DNA of 31,833 nucleotides, taken from positions 544,365-576,197 of the forward strand of contig BLXT01005777.1 in assembly GCA_019648995.1 (NCBI GenBank), in the 5' to 3' direction. The DNA comes from Plakobranchus ocellatus (lineage: Eukaryota; Mollusca; Gastropoda; Plakobranchidae). The notes beneath the pieces are model-generated. The model was not told the origin of the DNA, did no database searches, and was given only the letters and a program-made list of their open reading frames with translations. Positions 10,901-24,200 of the stretch are shown here, in pieces. A program made the translations under genes and the position numbers. Every line of letters starts with the position of its first letter. Within the stretch, counting starts at the first letter, position 1.

Positions 10901-12989
10901 TCTTGTGTAGTAAAATCCTTCATACGTGAAGACTAATAATACAGCTGGATGGTGTATTGTAAGCTTTTTTTAACCTTCTAATCTGAGTGCTCAGTTAATT
11001 CCATTAGATGAGAAGGGTCTGACGAGAAAAAACGATTTAATTCATATCTCAACAGAAAAAAAAAAAAAAATTTAGTAGGTTATGCTACATGCATTATCAC
11101 AATGCCTCAAAAGTTTGATTCTATTATTAATAACTAGAAGTGTTCGTTTTTTTCAGTGAACATTATAAACTAGAGTATGAGCAGTGACCAAAATTACATA
11201 ATATTATCATTAGCATACTTGAAACAAATTGTCTTCCTATCATAATCTAAATCTTCTCCCTTACTTACATTTCAAATCTTCAGTTGTAAAATCATTAATA
11301 TCTGTATCATAAACATAGCAGTGACAAGCTTGGCGCAAGGTTCATATAGTATGAATCTTGTGCCCCAGTGGGTTGGTCAAGCATCTGAACATAAGAAAAC
11401 TATATATATATATATATGAAGGCATCTGTTTATGTTTATTATAGCATGTACATGGAGGAGAAACTTTAGAAATGTATCAATTAATGTATGTAAATGGAAT
11501 GAAGAGTATATTTAGAGCAAATTTGTAACTTTTTTTTTGTTTTCTATTTAAACATAGTTGTGATGATCAATTTTAAGTTCCTTTGTTTAGTGGATTTGAA
11601 ATTTTACATCAACATGTAGCATCAGAAGCCAATTATTGTTTTTAATAAGAATTTAGAAAATTTTTTCTTGAGGGCACACGGACCATGAACTTTTGTGGGA
11701 GTGAAGTTTGAAGGCAAGTTTGTTTACAATTTTTTTCTAAAAATGATAACACCCACAGCCCCCCTAAAATTGGTATCCTTTGTCAAGTGTCTTATTTTGG
11801 AATGCACCAATTGATGTCTTACCAAAGATTATCTATGAGTTTTGAAGGATTAAAAGGAATTCTTGTATGTTCAGGAATATCTTTACCTCAATTTTATTCT
11901 ATGATTGACTTATGTTAAAGCGGTTTTCTTTCAAGCATTCTCAAAAACAGAAATTGTTAGTCTAGAACTCCAACTTGGCATGTTAAGAAATGTATAACTG
12001 TAACATTTTTTTTCTCCAAAGAATACTATAATGAATTTTAAGCATATTTTGTTAGCAGTCTTGGCCTATGAGTCAGAGTATTATGAAATAAAAGACTTCT
12101 TTTTCTTGCAATACATGCTTAATGGGAATATTAAGATTCATTTTCAAAAATTTTCATATCTGCAATCTACATTGAAAATTTTCAGACATATCAAAATCTG
12201 ACGGGAAGATTGGTTTGTCTCAAACTCACCTTACCCATCTCTTTCTGATAATCTAAGTACTGAGAATTACTTGAATGCATAAAAATGTGTGCACATGGTC
12301 CTCCCCCTTGGTTCACAAACGCTATTTATGTAATACTAACTACATGGATGAGTACAGGTAGAAAGTCATGAGCCTTTGTTGTGAGGCGATTTACCTCCAT
12401 TTTTACCCACAAAAAGAGGACCACAGGTGGCTTTTGTAGGGCCTGTTTGTATGAGGTTAGGTCACACAAAAGTATATCTCTTTCTTTTTTTTACATAAAG
12501 ATAACTATATGGCAAAGCCATATGCAAAATTTCTTTCATAATGTGTAAAGAAGCTTTACCTGACAAAATATCTCATCTACCAACACAAGATAGCAAATAC
12601 AGAGACCAACTTTTGAAAAAGTAAACTTGGTTCAATAAATGAAAGTACATGTAATTATTATCAGACTTTTGGCATTGATTCATTGATGCAAACTCAAAAC
12701 CAGCATAAATTCTGATGAGGGCAAAGAAAAGTAGAAGGGCTGTAAATATAGAATTATGCATCTCTTTCTCTTTTTATCTGTCTTTTGCTCTCCTCCTCTC
12801 CATCTTTAAAAAAAAAATTCCCTATTTAAAATTTTATTTGTGGCCAAAAAGCTTGACGTCACTTTGCCATGAAAGGCTTAAGAACTTCTCTTTCCCCACC
12901 TTTACGAGCATTTTTTTATTTAAAATCTCATCGTAGTTTACAAACCATACATCACAATGATTTCTCTCTCTCTCTATCTCTTATTTCTT
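7989..12989. other. Non-coding region, no gene recognised
   Basis: Both strands are AT-rich with only short chance frames. It contains a (TA)n run at 11401-11417, a short hairpin at 11332-11364 and low-complexity CT near 12965, but no RNA gene I can recognise. It may include the distal 3' UTR of the receptor. Confidence 0.6.
11332..11364. repeat. 33-nt hairpin, 15-bp arms
   Basis: The arms ggcgcaaggttcata and tatgaatcttgtgcc pair over 15 positions around a 3-nt loop. As + strand RNA both imperfect positions are G-U pairs. There is no poly-T after it and no known RNA family is matched. Confidence 0.5.
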
Positions 12990-12992
12990 TTA

Positions 12993-14126
12993 TAGCCCCC
13001 CAACACTAGTCAAATCTATCGTCAAGCCATCTGAGGTTTGGCCCCATGATAGATTGCATCCTGTAGGACAAAATCGTATTCAGATTCGCCTGAATCAAAT
13101 GGGCAGATCAGAGCTGTTGAGAAATCAAGCACTGTTTGATATTTTCAGTCTGATCAATAGATGGCTTTAAGCGGGGCTAAAAAATAGGAGTAGGAATTAC
13201 CAGATTTTACAAAATCGGCTTTAAAATGGTATTCTGCGTAGAATTCCAATGCAGGAAAATACCAAATACATGGATTTACGCACTCAGTTGTTTGATTTTA
13301 TTCTCATTTTCTGCTTGTCATGTAGCTTACTTAAGTGCATGACTGCAAGATTGTGATGAGGTCAAGGTTACCATTCTGTTTTTACTGGGTCTAGGATGAA
13401 GACTGAGAAAACAATACAAAACAAGAAGAGGAATGCTCAGTGAAATTTGCCTAAGACATAAAATCTCATGCTAAACTCTTTTCAAAAATATAACATGCCC
13501 ATGAATTCTTCCAATAGTATTATATTGTTTTAAATAGATTATTTAAAAACAAACCAATTTATTTGAGATACTGTGGTGTGAGCGCCTGCTCTGCATGTGT
13601 CAGGGATCATTTTACTCAATACTGTAGACTAATGGATGTTGCAAACTTGAAATCTTAGATGCCCTATAGCCAAGTATCGTAAGGTCACTGTTAACCGTTC
13701 GTGTGGTTTTACTGCGGTGTTAATGAACATCTCATTTTTGTGTCTTTTTTCTCAATGAGTGAACTCACCATTTCAAGCTAGTAATGATACGACTCAGCAT
13801 CCATTCGCAAATAATTATAAAAATCAGATAAATGTTTTCTAAGTTCTTGCAATAAATTTATGTGAGTGTGTTTTTCTCTCTCTAAAAGCCATTTTTTCAC
13901 CAATTCTCTTTTACACTTCCTTCTCTTTTTCAATATAAGAGAAAGTGCAACCTCACCCTTTGAAGGCATTATGGCAAGTAAACTACAGTTTTCGAAAAGT
14001 GCTTGATCTGATGGTAGATTTGACTAGTATGGAGACATACTATTGTCTGTCCATTTGAATCGCTTCACGCCTCAGATGGCTTGATCGTATGACTTGACGA
14101 TGGACTCGACTAATGTAGGGGAGCTA
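12993..14126 (-). mobile_element. Degraded PIF/Harbinger DNA transposon
   Basis: The left end begins TAGCCCCCCAACACTAGTC; the right end read in reverse begins TAGCTCCCCTACATTAGTC, and similarity continues inward over about 55 bp. The 3-bp direct repeat TTA flanks both ends (12990-12992 and 14127-14129), the target duplication usual for this superfamily. The right inverted repeat has a 15-bp stretch missing from the left, bounded by TCAAG at both sides, which looks like a short deletion between direct repeats. A Harbinger transposase remnant lies inside on the - strand. The full transposase would need more than 1 kb, so the copy is internally deleted and old. Confidence 0.8.
13588..13969 (-). 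pseudogene. PIF/Harbinger (HARBI1-like) transposase N-terminal remnant
   Basis: The - strand frame starting at 13969 encodes KRRKCKRELVKKWLLER, then INLLQELRKHLSDFYNYLRM, matching the family's R-x-W-V-x-P-W-L...LLxELR...YxNYLRMD pattern. It meets a stop after YHY, after which the same frame gives LEMVSSLIEKKDTKMR. A shifted frame at 13721-13662 gives AVKPHERLTVTLRYLAIG (family: PEERLAVTLRFLATG). At 13629-13588 there is STVLSKMIPDTCRA, like the STISxIIPEVC helix-turn-helix segment. The catalytic DDE region was not found. This is a dead fragment of a plain DNA transposon. Confidence 0.8.
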
Positions 14127-14129
14127 TTA

Positions 14130-17100
14130 CATTATATTTGCAGGCTGCTCTTATCTGTCTTTGATTGCTTAGTTTTGGCAGGAATGTAGTCCTATTTTTA
14201 GCATTAAATCTCTGCAGAGCTTTGCCTTGAAATATCTTAACAATTTTAATATAATATAATCATTGCCACATTTCCGTAACAGAAAGTAGTATTACTAATA
14301 GTAAAGAGATGCAAGAAGATGAAATACCACATAATCTAAACAATACGAGGGCATAGGGTTTACAAAACTATGTGGCACATCATGCTTTTTTGTTTTTTTC
14401 AGGTCATAATAGACCATTTTATGCCACGTGTGATATAATTTACGATTTATTTTAGGATAAGCCTTCAATTCAAGACCTACACCTACATACTTTCAATCAG
14501 ACGTACAAGTGTTAAGATTTTTTGTAAAAACCTGTAACACTAACAACTTGCTTGAAAACCAATAGTTTGCCTCGAATAACCAATCTGCCTGCTCAGCATT
14601 GGAATGTTCATTACCTATTCAAACGCACAGATTTATACATGATTACTTTGGGTAAGTCAATGTCCTTGGGGTACTGCACCTTGAGTAAATATTTAAATTT
14701 TAATATTTTTTTTTTTTCAAAACTGTATGTGCCTCTGCTCATAAATTGGTATATCTCTGGAACTATGCAAGATATTAGAAAAATTTAAACAACAGCTAGC
14801 TCAGCATAAAAAGTTGTATTAGACTCTGTCTCAAATTCTTCAAAATCTACTTTTGGGTCAGTTTAGATCTTTAATATACACACAAATGAGTGGACTTGTG
14901 GATCGATATGACTGAATTCATACTTGACATGCAGAAAGTTTAGAAAGCTAGCTCTGCGCATACAAAAATAACTTAATGATATTGAGCTTTGATTTTAAGT
15001 CAATCATCTTGACCTGCAACTTGATTCAGTGTGTGGGACTGCTACATACATTACAATAATAAAAAACCCATTCAAAAATATTTGTTTAAGCCTATACACT
15101 CATAACTACTGATATTCAGACATAAAATATGCAATAATTTTAAAAACAAGAACAACAAAAAACAAAAAACACACACTTGCTCAATAGTAGCATACACAAA
15201 TTAATTAAAAAACAGCCAGATATTGAAAGAAGTCTTCACCACAGACAGAAAAAGCCAAAATTGAGATTTTGCATTTAAAACTGTATTTTTTTTTATTATT
15301 CTGAACAGTTCAAGATGACACAATGACAATGAGCTCCAAGTTCTGAATGAAAGGACGAAAAGAAATGAAACAAACGTCAAATGATAAGAAATGAAAAAAA
15401 AAAATTCCTGGACAATGGATTAGTTTGCAAGGCTAAGTGTCACAGCTCAGAAGCCGACATAAGTGCGTGGGCTGGAATGGGCAGCAGAATCAAGCATCGT
15501 TTGTGCCAATGTTTATTTACATTTCATGGCAATAATACAGATGAAATAATAGACTTAAGGAATCTATTCATATCCAGTGCTGTGAACTTGTGCAAATTGT
15601 ATAGCAAGCTGAGGGGAAAACACTAAAACACTTTTGATCTCTACATAATTAAGGTGGACTTTGGATGTTTTCATGCTCAGCCTGTGCCAATAAATTCACG
15701 ATCATCACAGCAAATGAAAAAAAAAAGCATGGCAAGAACAAACCCAAATGGAAAATAAATCTAAAAAAAAGAACACAAAAGAAGAAAGAAAGTGCAGGGA
15801 ATGAGTGTGTAGAAATTGGAGACTCTTTTGGATGACACTTGACAAAAAAATATAACATTACCAATAATTATCAGATAATTTTGTCAACAGGTATTATAAG
15901 TTAATAAGAATATGATACATACATCTAAGTATAATGAAGAAAAAACAAAAACGAATCAATATATACAGAAAATGACATCAATTTTGTAAGCAATTCTTCC
16001 TTTCTCTGCTATTTTATCGAGTCTCATGAATTAGTGAAATATTTATTTATTTTCTCTACTACACAATGAAACATGCAGAGTAACACCCTTTGTCTACACA
16101 CAAATCAGCAGGCATGCAAATCAATATCACCTTCACAATTAAACCTTTCTTCTTTAAAGAGGCATGCCAAAGTGGACTAACTGGCCTTGTGAAAAAAATA
16201 AAATGCCCTTTTCAATGTGTCACTTTAGTAACAATAGCATTGTGACAGTTTTATGTTCTTAATTTTTATATGCTTATACACAGCAATCCGATAAGTAACA
16301 GAATTACAGTTTTGATTTTTTTTTTTATATTATATGCTGAGAAATTGCATGAGATTTAAGGACAACAATAGAGTCAGTACGTAATTAACATTATTGAAGA
16401 GGCTTCTCCTTTCGTTCAATAATAGATTGACCACTTTTAGACACAGCCAAGTACACAAGATGTGATGAATAATATCACTTGTTGCTCAGACTTTGATTGT
16501 TTGAATGAAATATTCACATCTGGGATTCAAATAATGCATACATATTTATACATATATGTACTTCAAATACAAAATATAATTTTGTTGTTTTAAATATATT
16601 TTATGTACACCTATGATATGTTAACGCTAGTTTGTGTTTTTTAGAACTTTGCACTTTTATAGCACAAATTATCAATATTGATTTATACTCTTTCAGAACG
16701 ATAAAATTGTTTTAGCAGGTATTAATTAATGCATTCATTGAGCAGATCTCATGTATTGAGTCATGTATAACAGGATGCATATGCACATTTGAACATGTGT
16801 CAAAAAAAATTATACAGCATTTGAAAAAGCCTTACAAAAATTACATACAAAATTGAGCTGGATATGCAACTAGTACTAAACAAACACTTGATAATGGCTT
16901 TTTTTTATATGCTGAAATAGCAGCATACAATATAAACCAGGTCAATCAAATACTGTGCTTCAAGAATTGACAACAAACAAAATTTTAGTAGAAGTCCAAT
17001 ATATATATATACACAAAATCAAACATAAATGTTACAGATTAAAAAAGCAACATAAGATAGAAGCAAAATATGAGGCACTGATTCAAAGGAGGTCATACAG

Positions 17101-18220
17101 ATTGGCAGCAAATGCTTTGAAATATCTTTAGGGAAAAAAAGCAGGTTTAAGACCAAATAAAGACAAACAAGATATTAAGAGCACAGATAACTTAATATTT
17201 TCTGAAACTAGAAATCAAGGCTGTAGTAAGAATTATCATAAGAAACTTAAAGGCACTAATTAAAAATAAAAGTAAAAATGGCTCAAGCATTTTGACTACA
17301 ACAAACAAATTGAGACCAATCAAAAACATCACCAGTCTTAAATTACTGATTTTGAAAAATGGAAATCTTTTATTCTGCCAATGTTTTACTATGACCCTAT
17401 GACTTTTAAACAATGAAAATTGTGGACCACAATTCAATTTTTTGAGGCTCTGTAGGCAAAAAGTCCCAGTAACCAGCTCCATAGACTCACTAAGAGTCTA
17501 CAAGAGTCTATAGAAGTCTACTAAACACCAGAAAAAATTTTTTTCTTTTTTTAGTGAGCGTGTCTAAATCCACTTTTTTGTTTTGCTTGAAAAGAAAATA
17601 ACAGAACACGAGCATTAGGTGGTAAACTGAAAGGTAGGTCTCACACCTTTGAAATAAAAAGAAAAATATTCAATACAAATTTTGACTTAATAAGAAAATC
17701 AACATGCATGGACTACTCCTCAAAACACACATACCTACAAACAAGTTTCAGATAATTTAAGCATTACCTTCAAATCTCTATTCTTATGTTCATATATTTT
17801 ACCTTGGCATTCTAAAAGTGTGTTCACTATTCAAAATAGCAAATGCAAAATTTATATTTCTGGGCCCATATTTGTAAGAAAAAGATCAACATCTAAACAT
17901 TTTCTTTAACCTGAGAAGTGTCCAGGGCCAATTAAATCTACCAATATTCCTAATTTCTAAGGTTTGGCATGTGAAAAAGTACATATTCACATTTTAAATA
18001 GATATACCGCGCCACAATTAAATGTACACAGCTTTATTGTAAAGAGCTAGAGACAATACTAATGTTAAAGTTTCATTGACAGTTTTAGATCTATAGCCTG
18101 TAGAGCAGAGACTAAGTAGCCCTATCAAGAAGGGGAAGTTGGAAATTATTTTTCAGTTTTAAAAAGAATAGGATCAAACCATCATTTGAGGCTTGTTAAT
18201 GTGCCATGCATTTGAACATC
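14130..18220. other. Non-coding region, no gene recognised
   Basis: AT-rich sequence with A-rich stretches near 15140-15780. The longest frame (17192-17482, - strand) encodes a hydrophobic Leu/Phe/Ile-rich string without recognisable domain and is best read as chance. Part may be distal 3' UTR of the phosphatase gene. Confidence 0.55.
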
Positions 18221-18380
18221 TACAAATATGAATTCTTCAATGACCACCTACAAATATGAATTCTTCAATGACCTCCTACAAATATGAATTCTTCAATGAC
18301 CTCCTACAAATATGAATTATTCAATGACCACCTACAAATATGAATTCTTCAATGACCACCTACAAATATGAATTCTTCAG
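18221..18380. repeat. 28-bp minisatellite, 5.7 copies
   Basis: Copies begin at 18221, 18249, 18277, 18305, 18333 and 18361 (the last partial). Each starts tacaaatatgaattcttcaa and ends tgacc[a/t]cc, with one substitution in copy four (aattatt). The copies are nearly identical, implying recent expansion or homogenisation. Confidence 0.95.
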
Positions 18381-18906
18381 TTTATCCAGAAAAATTAAGA
18401 GAGTGTTAGTTTAAAAAATGAAAAAAAATAAGTAAATAGATGGAAAAAGAAAGAAAAAAGCAGACTGCACAAAAAAGGGATTCTTAATATATAGATCTTT
18501 AATTGATTTAATGCAGGGAGCATAACATTTAAATTTTGCTCGAAAAATTGGTAATAGTGTCAAGTTTTGTAACAACAATAAACAAATAAGTACCCTGAAA
18601 AGAATTACAACAGATGTATGCAAAAAAAAAAAAGAAAAAGGCATGAGCAACCCTTAGAAAATGCTCATTCAATCTCTTGATCAAATTTTATTGCTTCAAA
18701 AACTGAATGATGGAGTTGAATTTAAGCCAACTTCAAAGCATAGCTAAATATCTACGACAAATATAGAGAACAAGAGAACAGTATGTGATACAATTCCATA
18801 TTATAAAAATATAATACAATACACAGTGCAGCAAGAATGTAGCTTGCAGTCAATCCTGAAATCAATATTCTTGCAATTTGCATGTTCACATAACTTAAAG
18901 TCGCCT

Positions 18907-18917
18907 NNNNNNNNNNN
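18907..18917. other. Assembly gap (11 N)
   Basis: Run of eleven N next to a poly-A stretch. The true gap length is not necessarily 11. Confidence 0.99.
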
Positions 18918-20570
18918 AAAAAAAATCGTAACATCTTGCATGTAAAACTGCCCTTTACCCCCTATCCTGGTCGCGGAGAGAGAGAGTGGATTCATCTAAT
19001 TTTCTTCAGGCCAATTGGAAAGATTGCACAATAAGCATGTACACATTAAAGAATTTTAAGAGGCAACCAATCCAATAAGCTGCAAGTCAAAAATGATATT
19101 AAAATTTGAAAAATTAAGCATCAATGTAGTCATTTCTTTTTCGAGCTGCTTCTGAAATAATCTAAACATCTGTTGAATACAGTTTTTCTTGCAACACATG
19201 AATTTAAAAAAAAAAAAAATCATAAAAAAATTAATAATAACCATGATTTATTGAAAGCAACTCAGATGAACTGTTTAAAAGAAAATAAGTAATTTTGATC
19301 AACAAACTTTGTTAAGAATCATGCCCTTTTTTTCTTTTTTCAGTAACCTTGATATATGCTAATACAGCTAATTCCATTGCCCACCTACTTGATTGGTTGA
19401 CACAAGTGAACTGATTATAATGCAGTATCACTCTTTATCCCAATGATTTACAGAAAATTTTACCCTAAAAATGCATTGAACATCTAATTCAAGTTCAATG
19501 GAAATGAACAAAGAAGATTGGCATTATCCTGGTTTTGAAAATGATTTAGTTGGTGGTAAATGGAATGCCCTTTCAGAGATTTAGCTTTTTTATCTAAATC
19601 TCTCCCATATATTTCATGAAAAAGCTTCAGTTTGGTTTAATTGGAGAGAATGTCAAGTTTAATTTTGCTTCAAGACATCCTTTTTAAGTGATAATGAAAC
19701 TGAAACAGGAGTAAACTAGAAGTTTTAATGCTGTCCACTGCAGTATCAGCTTTAAATTAGAATTATTCACGACAGATTATGAAGTCAAATTTGACATAGC
19801 CATAGAGAAGAAAAAGTTTTAAGATCTTGAGAACTTTGATGTATGAGAAACTAAAATCATCACACTTTGGTTGTAAGGCTTCCACTACAACACAACCAAA
19901 GCCAAGATTTATCTTCTTTTTCCTTCTGTCCCTATAGCTGCAGGGCCATCGTAAGCCATTCTATAATAGTTGCAGTGAAATTTCTAGTTCTCTAGCTCTA
20001 GATATGCATAAGTAAAAATTATATGTATTTAAGCATGCAGGGCTAAAAATTGATATTGTAACTTAGCATGTTCATCACTGAAGTTTTATCTTATATCTTT
20101 TAAAACAAACTAACAAAAACTCTCTTTCCATCCATACCTACATGCATATCTTCATCTGGCACTATCATCAGATCAATAATAAAACTTGTAAACATTGTAA
20201 AAAAAAAAATGACATGGAGCAATTTTCTCATAACAATTACCTGCAACACACTTTGCTGCAGTGAAAAGAAAAGAATGCAATAATCTACTGGATCAGAAGC
20301 AATAAAACACAAGAAAAATACCAAAAAGCAAGAGCTGATATCTTTGACACACCTTAAGTTATAATACAATACACATAAAATTGATCTTCATTCTTGACAG
20401 CTCAAACACTTTAAAAGTAAATTACATTTTTTAAAATGTATACAAGTGTATGCCGTGTGCAAAATGTGGAAAAAAAATTACTAATTGTTTCCATTAACTA
20501 AACAACTGGCACCAAACTATGTCTATGAGTTGATTCCTAGGTAGCCACTCAAAAAGATGGAGAGTCAGTT
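18918..20570. other. Non-coding region, no gene recognised
   Basis: AT-rich. A perfect 10-bp inverted repeat, ctttggttgt (19865-19874) and acaaccaaag (19892-19901), forms a stem with a 17-nt loop. Nothing else is recognised. Confidence 0.55.
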
Positions 20571-20724
20571 TGAATAAATTAAACCTCAGTGTGGGAACTG
20601 TCACAGCTGCTTCGCTTCACAGCACTGAGGAGGGAATATTATCTTCATATTTACATTAAAAGAGTTGATTTGTGACCAAAATCTATATGCAGATGGTGAC
20701 AATCCTGTATGGCTTTGATGATTC

Positions 20725-21256
20725 TTTATTATTTGTTGAGAAGATTTTTTTGCTTCACCATCCACAGAAACTTTCTGGACAGGAAGCAATGTTATTCAGT
20801 CCTTAGCCGCCTTGTTTTAGTGCACTACGAAAGAAGCTGCTGTGAGCTGCAGTGGTACCCCTTTAGATTCTTTGATCAGTGAATATCAAGTAGAGTCAGC
20901 TGTTTCTTCAAAGAGCCAGACACCAATAGTGGGCGTTGCTTAATGTACAGCATGAATTTCATCCTGGCTGAACACACAAAAAAATTTGCAGATATTGTCA
21001 CGCGGTCTTCAACCACCACGAAAGCTTGTGCCATCAAAGCAGATTAATTGTGCCATGTGAAAAGATTCCAGTGGTATTACTTTTTTGCTGGCAGCAGCCC
21101 CTTTTAATAGTCTTTAGGCTGTCTTGTGGAGACGGAGTACATTAATCATTTGCTTGGTACACTTGTATAGTTGTATTTGTCCCATTACTGCCAGAAATGT
21201 TGGTAGCCCTTTTGCAAGGTACTATAGAAAGAAAAATCTCAATGTCTGATGGCTAC
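20725..21256 (-). other. Probable proximal 3' UTR of the PTPN4-like gene
   Basis: This follows the phosphatase stop on the - strand. Its composition is less AT-rich than the sequence further left. The first AATAAA on the - strand is at 20730-20725. Longer 3' UTR forms cannot be excluded. Confidence 0.4.
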
Positions 21257-21294
21257 TCATTCCCTAAAGTCCTCAATGGGCTCGACCAGTCCCT
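21257..21294 (-). CDS. PTPN4: Phosphatase terminal coding exon, 38 nt
   Basis: Acceptor atctcacccacag. With the carried-over base it encodes [12 protein letters not shown] and stops at TGA, matching the EEGFVKP-type end of the family. Confidence 0.85.
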
Positions 21295-24200
21295 CTGTGG
21301 GTGAGATGATGAAGATGAGGAGACGGTCATTGTAGGTGCTGGTAGGATGAACAGGAAGGGAGAGAATATGGTTTTGGTGATGAAATGACAGAATGAATTT
21401 ATGGAAGGAAAGAGACAATGAGTGAAAATTGTGAGATCAATGAAATGAGGAAAAAAATATTTTTAAAAAATCAAGGATTATTGCCACTATCGTTACTAAA
21501 AAAAAGAATGCCGTATGAAACTACAAGGATGGGACTGTAAAAAACAAAATCCTGAAATCCCATTCAAATTTTTTTCCAACTTTCAGCTAATATGGTAAAA
21601 AAAACAATTTAACTGTTTCCATTGCTTAAAATAGCACAAAAGATACGTGGCGTAGTGGAATTGTAAAAAAGAATGTCTGCATTTAAAATTTCTAAGAAAT
21701 CTAAATCTAGTAAGAAAGTACCTTTTGTTTAAACTTACCGTTGTAAACTCGAAGTATTGCTTCACACACAAATTTATATTGACTCTGGGGAAAAAAGCAT
21801 TACATGTGTAGATGAGATGAAAATGTACATTTGCATCAAATTAATTGCAAGACCACATCTTTTTGATTAAATAAAATAAAAAAAGTGTTATTCCTACACA
21901 TGTAACCATAAATAAAATAAAATATGTTTGCCTTCATGACAATGCATAAAAAGAGAAAAGAAAGAGAATGAGAAGAAACTTTTGTATAATACAAAGGTGT
22001 GGACTGGAAAATTGAAGAACTGATCTAGCTTTAGATAAGTTGACCTTAATCTCAGTGATTTAAAAACATTTCAGTGCAATGAAAAATTTTACCATCCGAA
22101 ACAAAAATCTGACTGTCTGCAATCAAATTCAATGGCCATGTACAAAAAAATAAGAGAGCAGTCTCTTATTTCAGAATCAGTTAATGATAATTTGATATCT
22201 AAAATTTTAATGAGATATAAAAAAAAAAAATCTGAAATTTAAATCTGAAACTTCTTTCAATTAAGCTTTACAAACATGAAAGTTTCATAAAGCTGTGTTG
22301 ATTCTCAGCCAAGAAATGGGGCTTTTTTGGAAAAAGCAGCATTATTTTGCGCAGCAATCTTTCAAAATGAATTGAAATGTAGATCTGCATCACTGAGATC
22401 AAATCAAAATGTTAAGGTAAAGAAGTAAAATATATACAAAAAGTCTACAGCATTTCAATGTGAAATTCTTCAGATACAGAGTTGAGTGGCTTTCACCCCT
22501 ATGGTTAATGGTTTTAATTAAAAGTCAATTATGCAAAACAGCAATTTGACATATTTTGTGGGACTGTTACACATTTTGCACAAGCAAAATAAAAAGTTCC
22601 AATTCATTTTTCTAAAATTCTATATGCACCATCTGACTTATTTGGCCTGGTCGCAAGACAAATTGCTGGCATCAGCGATGGTTGGCAGCTCTGTGGTATT
22701 TTTAATCTCAGTTACATATTTTAAGATGAGCAACTCACAGAAGTTTGGATGAGCATGGCCCTCTGATCTCTCATTTGCTTTACTATAGACAATGGGTATA
22801 CAGGCTGGTTGGATTCTATAAGACACATTGCGGTTTCCATAGTGATAAGTACTCCTGTTCGTCCAATGCCAGCACTGAAAAATAAAGAGTCATATAAATA
22901 TGTAACAGAATAATCTTCAAAAGCAAAGTGATATATAGAGAGTACAAAAATTATTTAGAGCCTGATTTAAGACACTGACAAAATCTTAAGGAATCGTAAG
23001 TGTCTCGAGAACTTTAAATTGTAATGAATAGGAAAAGAAAAACAGTGGTCAAACCTCCAAACAATGTGTCTCACCTGCAGTGTACTATAGTTGGCTCAAC
23101 CATTCCCTCCCTATTTTGCCGCACTCGTGCCACAAAATGCAGGAAGTCACTAGGATCATCTGGCACGCCATGGTCAGGCCAAGCAATATACTGCATGTGA
23201 CGGATGTGCCGTTCTTCCCCAGTGCCGGCATGTGTTAAGTTGAACTCACGAAAGGCAAATGAGTGGGTATCTTCCTCCTTTTCACAAGTAACCTGTTTTT
23301 AAAGATTGTCATAATTAGCTGTTGCAAGGCACAATAATGCAGTTCAGTAATAAAGCTGTATTAATATTGATATGCATGCCCTTGTTGTTGTTCTTTTGTT
23401 CCTTAACCCTTAAATTACCAGGCCCTTCTAGAATTTCGAAAGCCAAATTACCAAAGCAAGGAGCATAACTCTTAATTATTTTATAACAGGTGCCACTAAA
23501 AAAATTGTATAAATTCAAATATTCATTTTAAAAAATTAAAAAAATCGCCATGTTTTGGAGAAACGAACGAGCTTTCTTCTCATATATAACATGTTATGCT
23601 TTTATATCAAGAAATTGTGAAAAAATAAAAGTAAAAAATGACTACCCCTATCAGATTGTGCCTCCGAATGTGGGTTTGAGCCCAACTCTAGATCTAGGTT
23701 TAGATCTAGATCTAGAGTGCCATTGTTCCAGTCTTCATTGTCTACCCCTCTATCATCATTAATCATATTACTTTCATTGTCTATATCTCCTACTTCCTCA
23801 TCAACAGTGTTATCTACTTCTTCATTTTTGGGTCTGGACAGACAAGCTGGCTTAAGAAATTGAAAGCCATTTTATAAAAAATCCCTTTATCACTTCTATT
23901 CGACCGATTCTCATGCAGTAAAGAACAAACGGATGTACAACTATCAAACTGCCGATAGAGCTCTCTTGTGTTAGAAACTATAAAAATCAATAGGCTCTGT
24001 TCCATACAGAAAAAGTGGATGCTAAACGCAAATATTAGCGGGCGATGGCGGGCGATTTGGTATAAGATAAGTACGGGCGATAAGGTAATTTAAGAGTTAA
24101 TATTCACAAAAAGAATATCTAACATTTTGGTGGGGCTACAAGAGGGATTATTGTCACCAATTCATTGAATGTGAAAAGCAAAAAGGAATAATTTCAACTT

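Noticed and set aside
17192-17482. 96-codon hydrophobic frame on the - strand
   Set aside because: Composition is Phe/Leu/Ile from AT-rich DNA, with no domain, no splice support and no neighbouring exon.
18752-18995. Two - strand frames spanning the N run
   Set aside because: They run through unknown bases and have no recognisable product.
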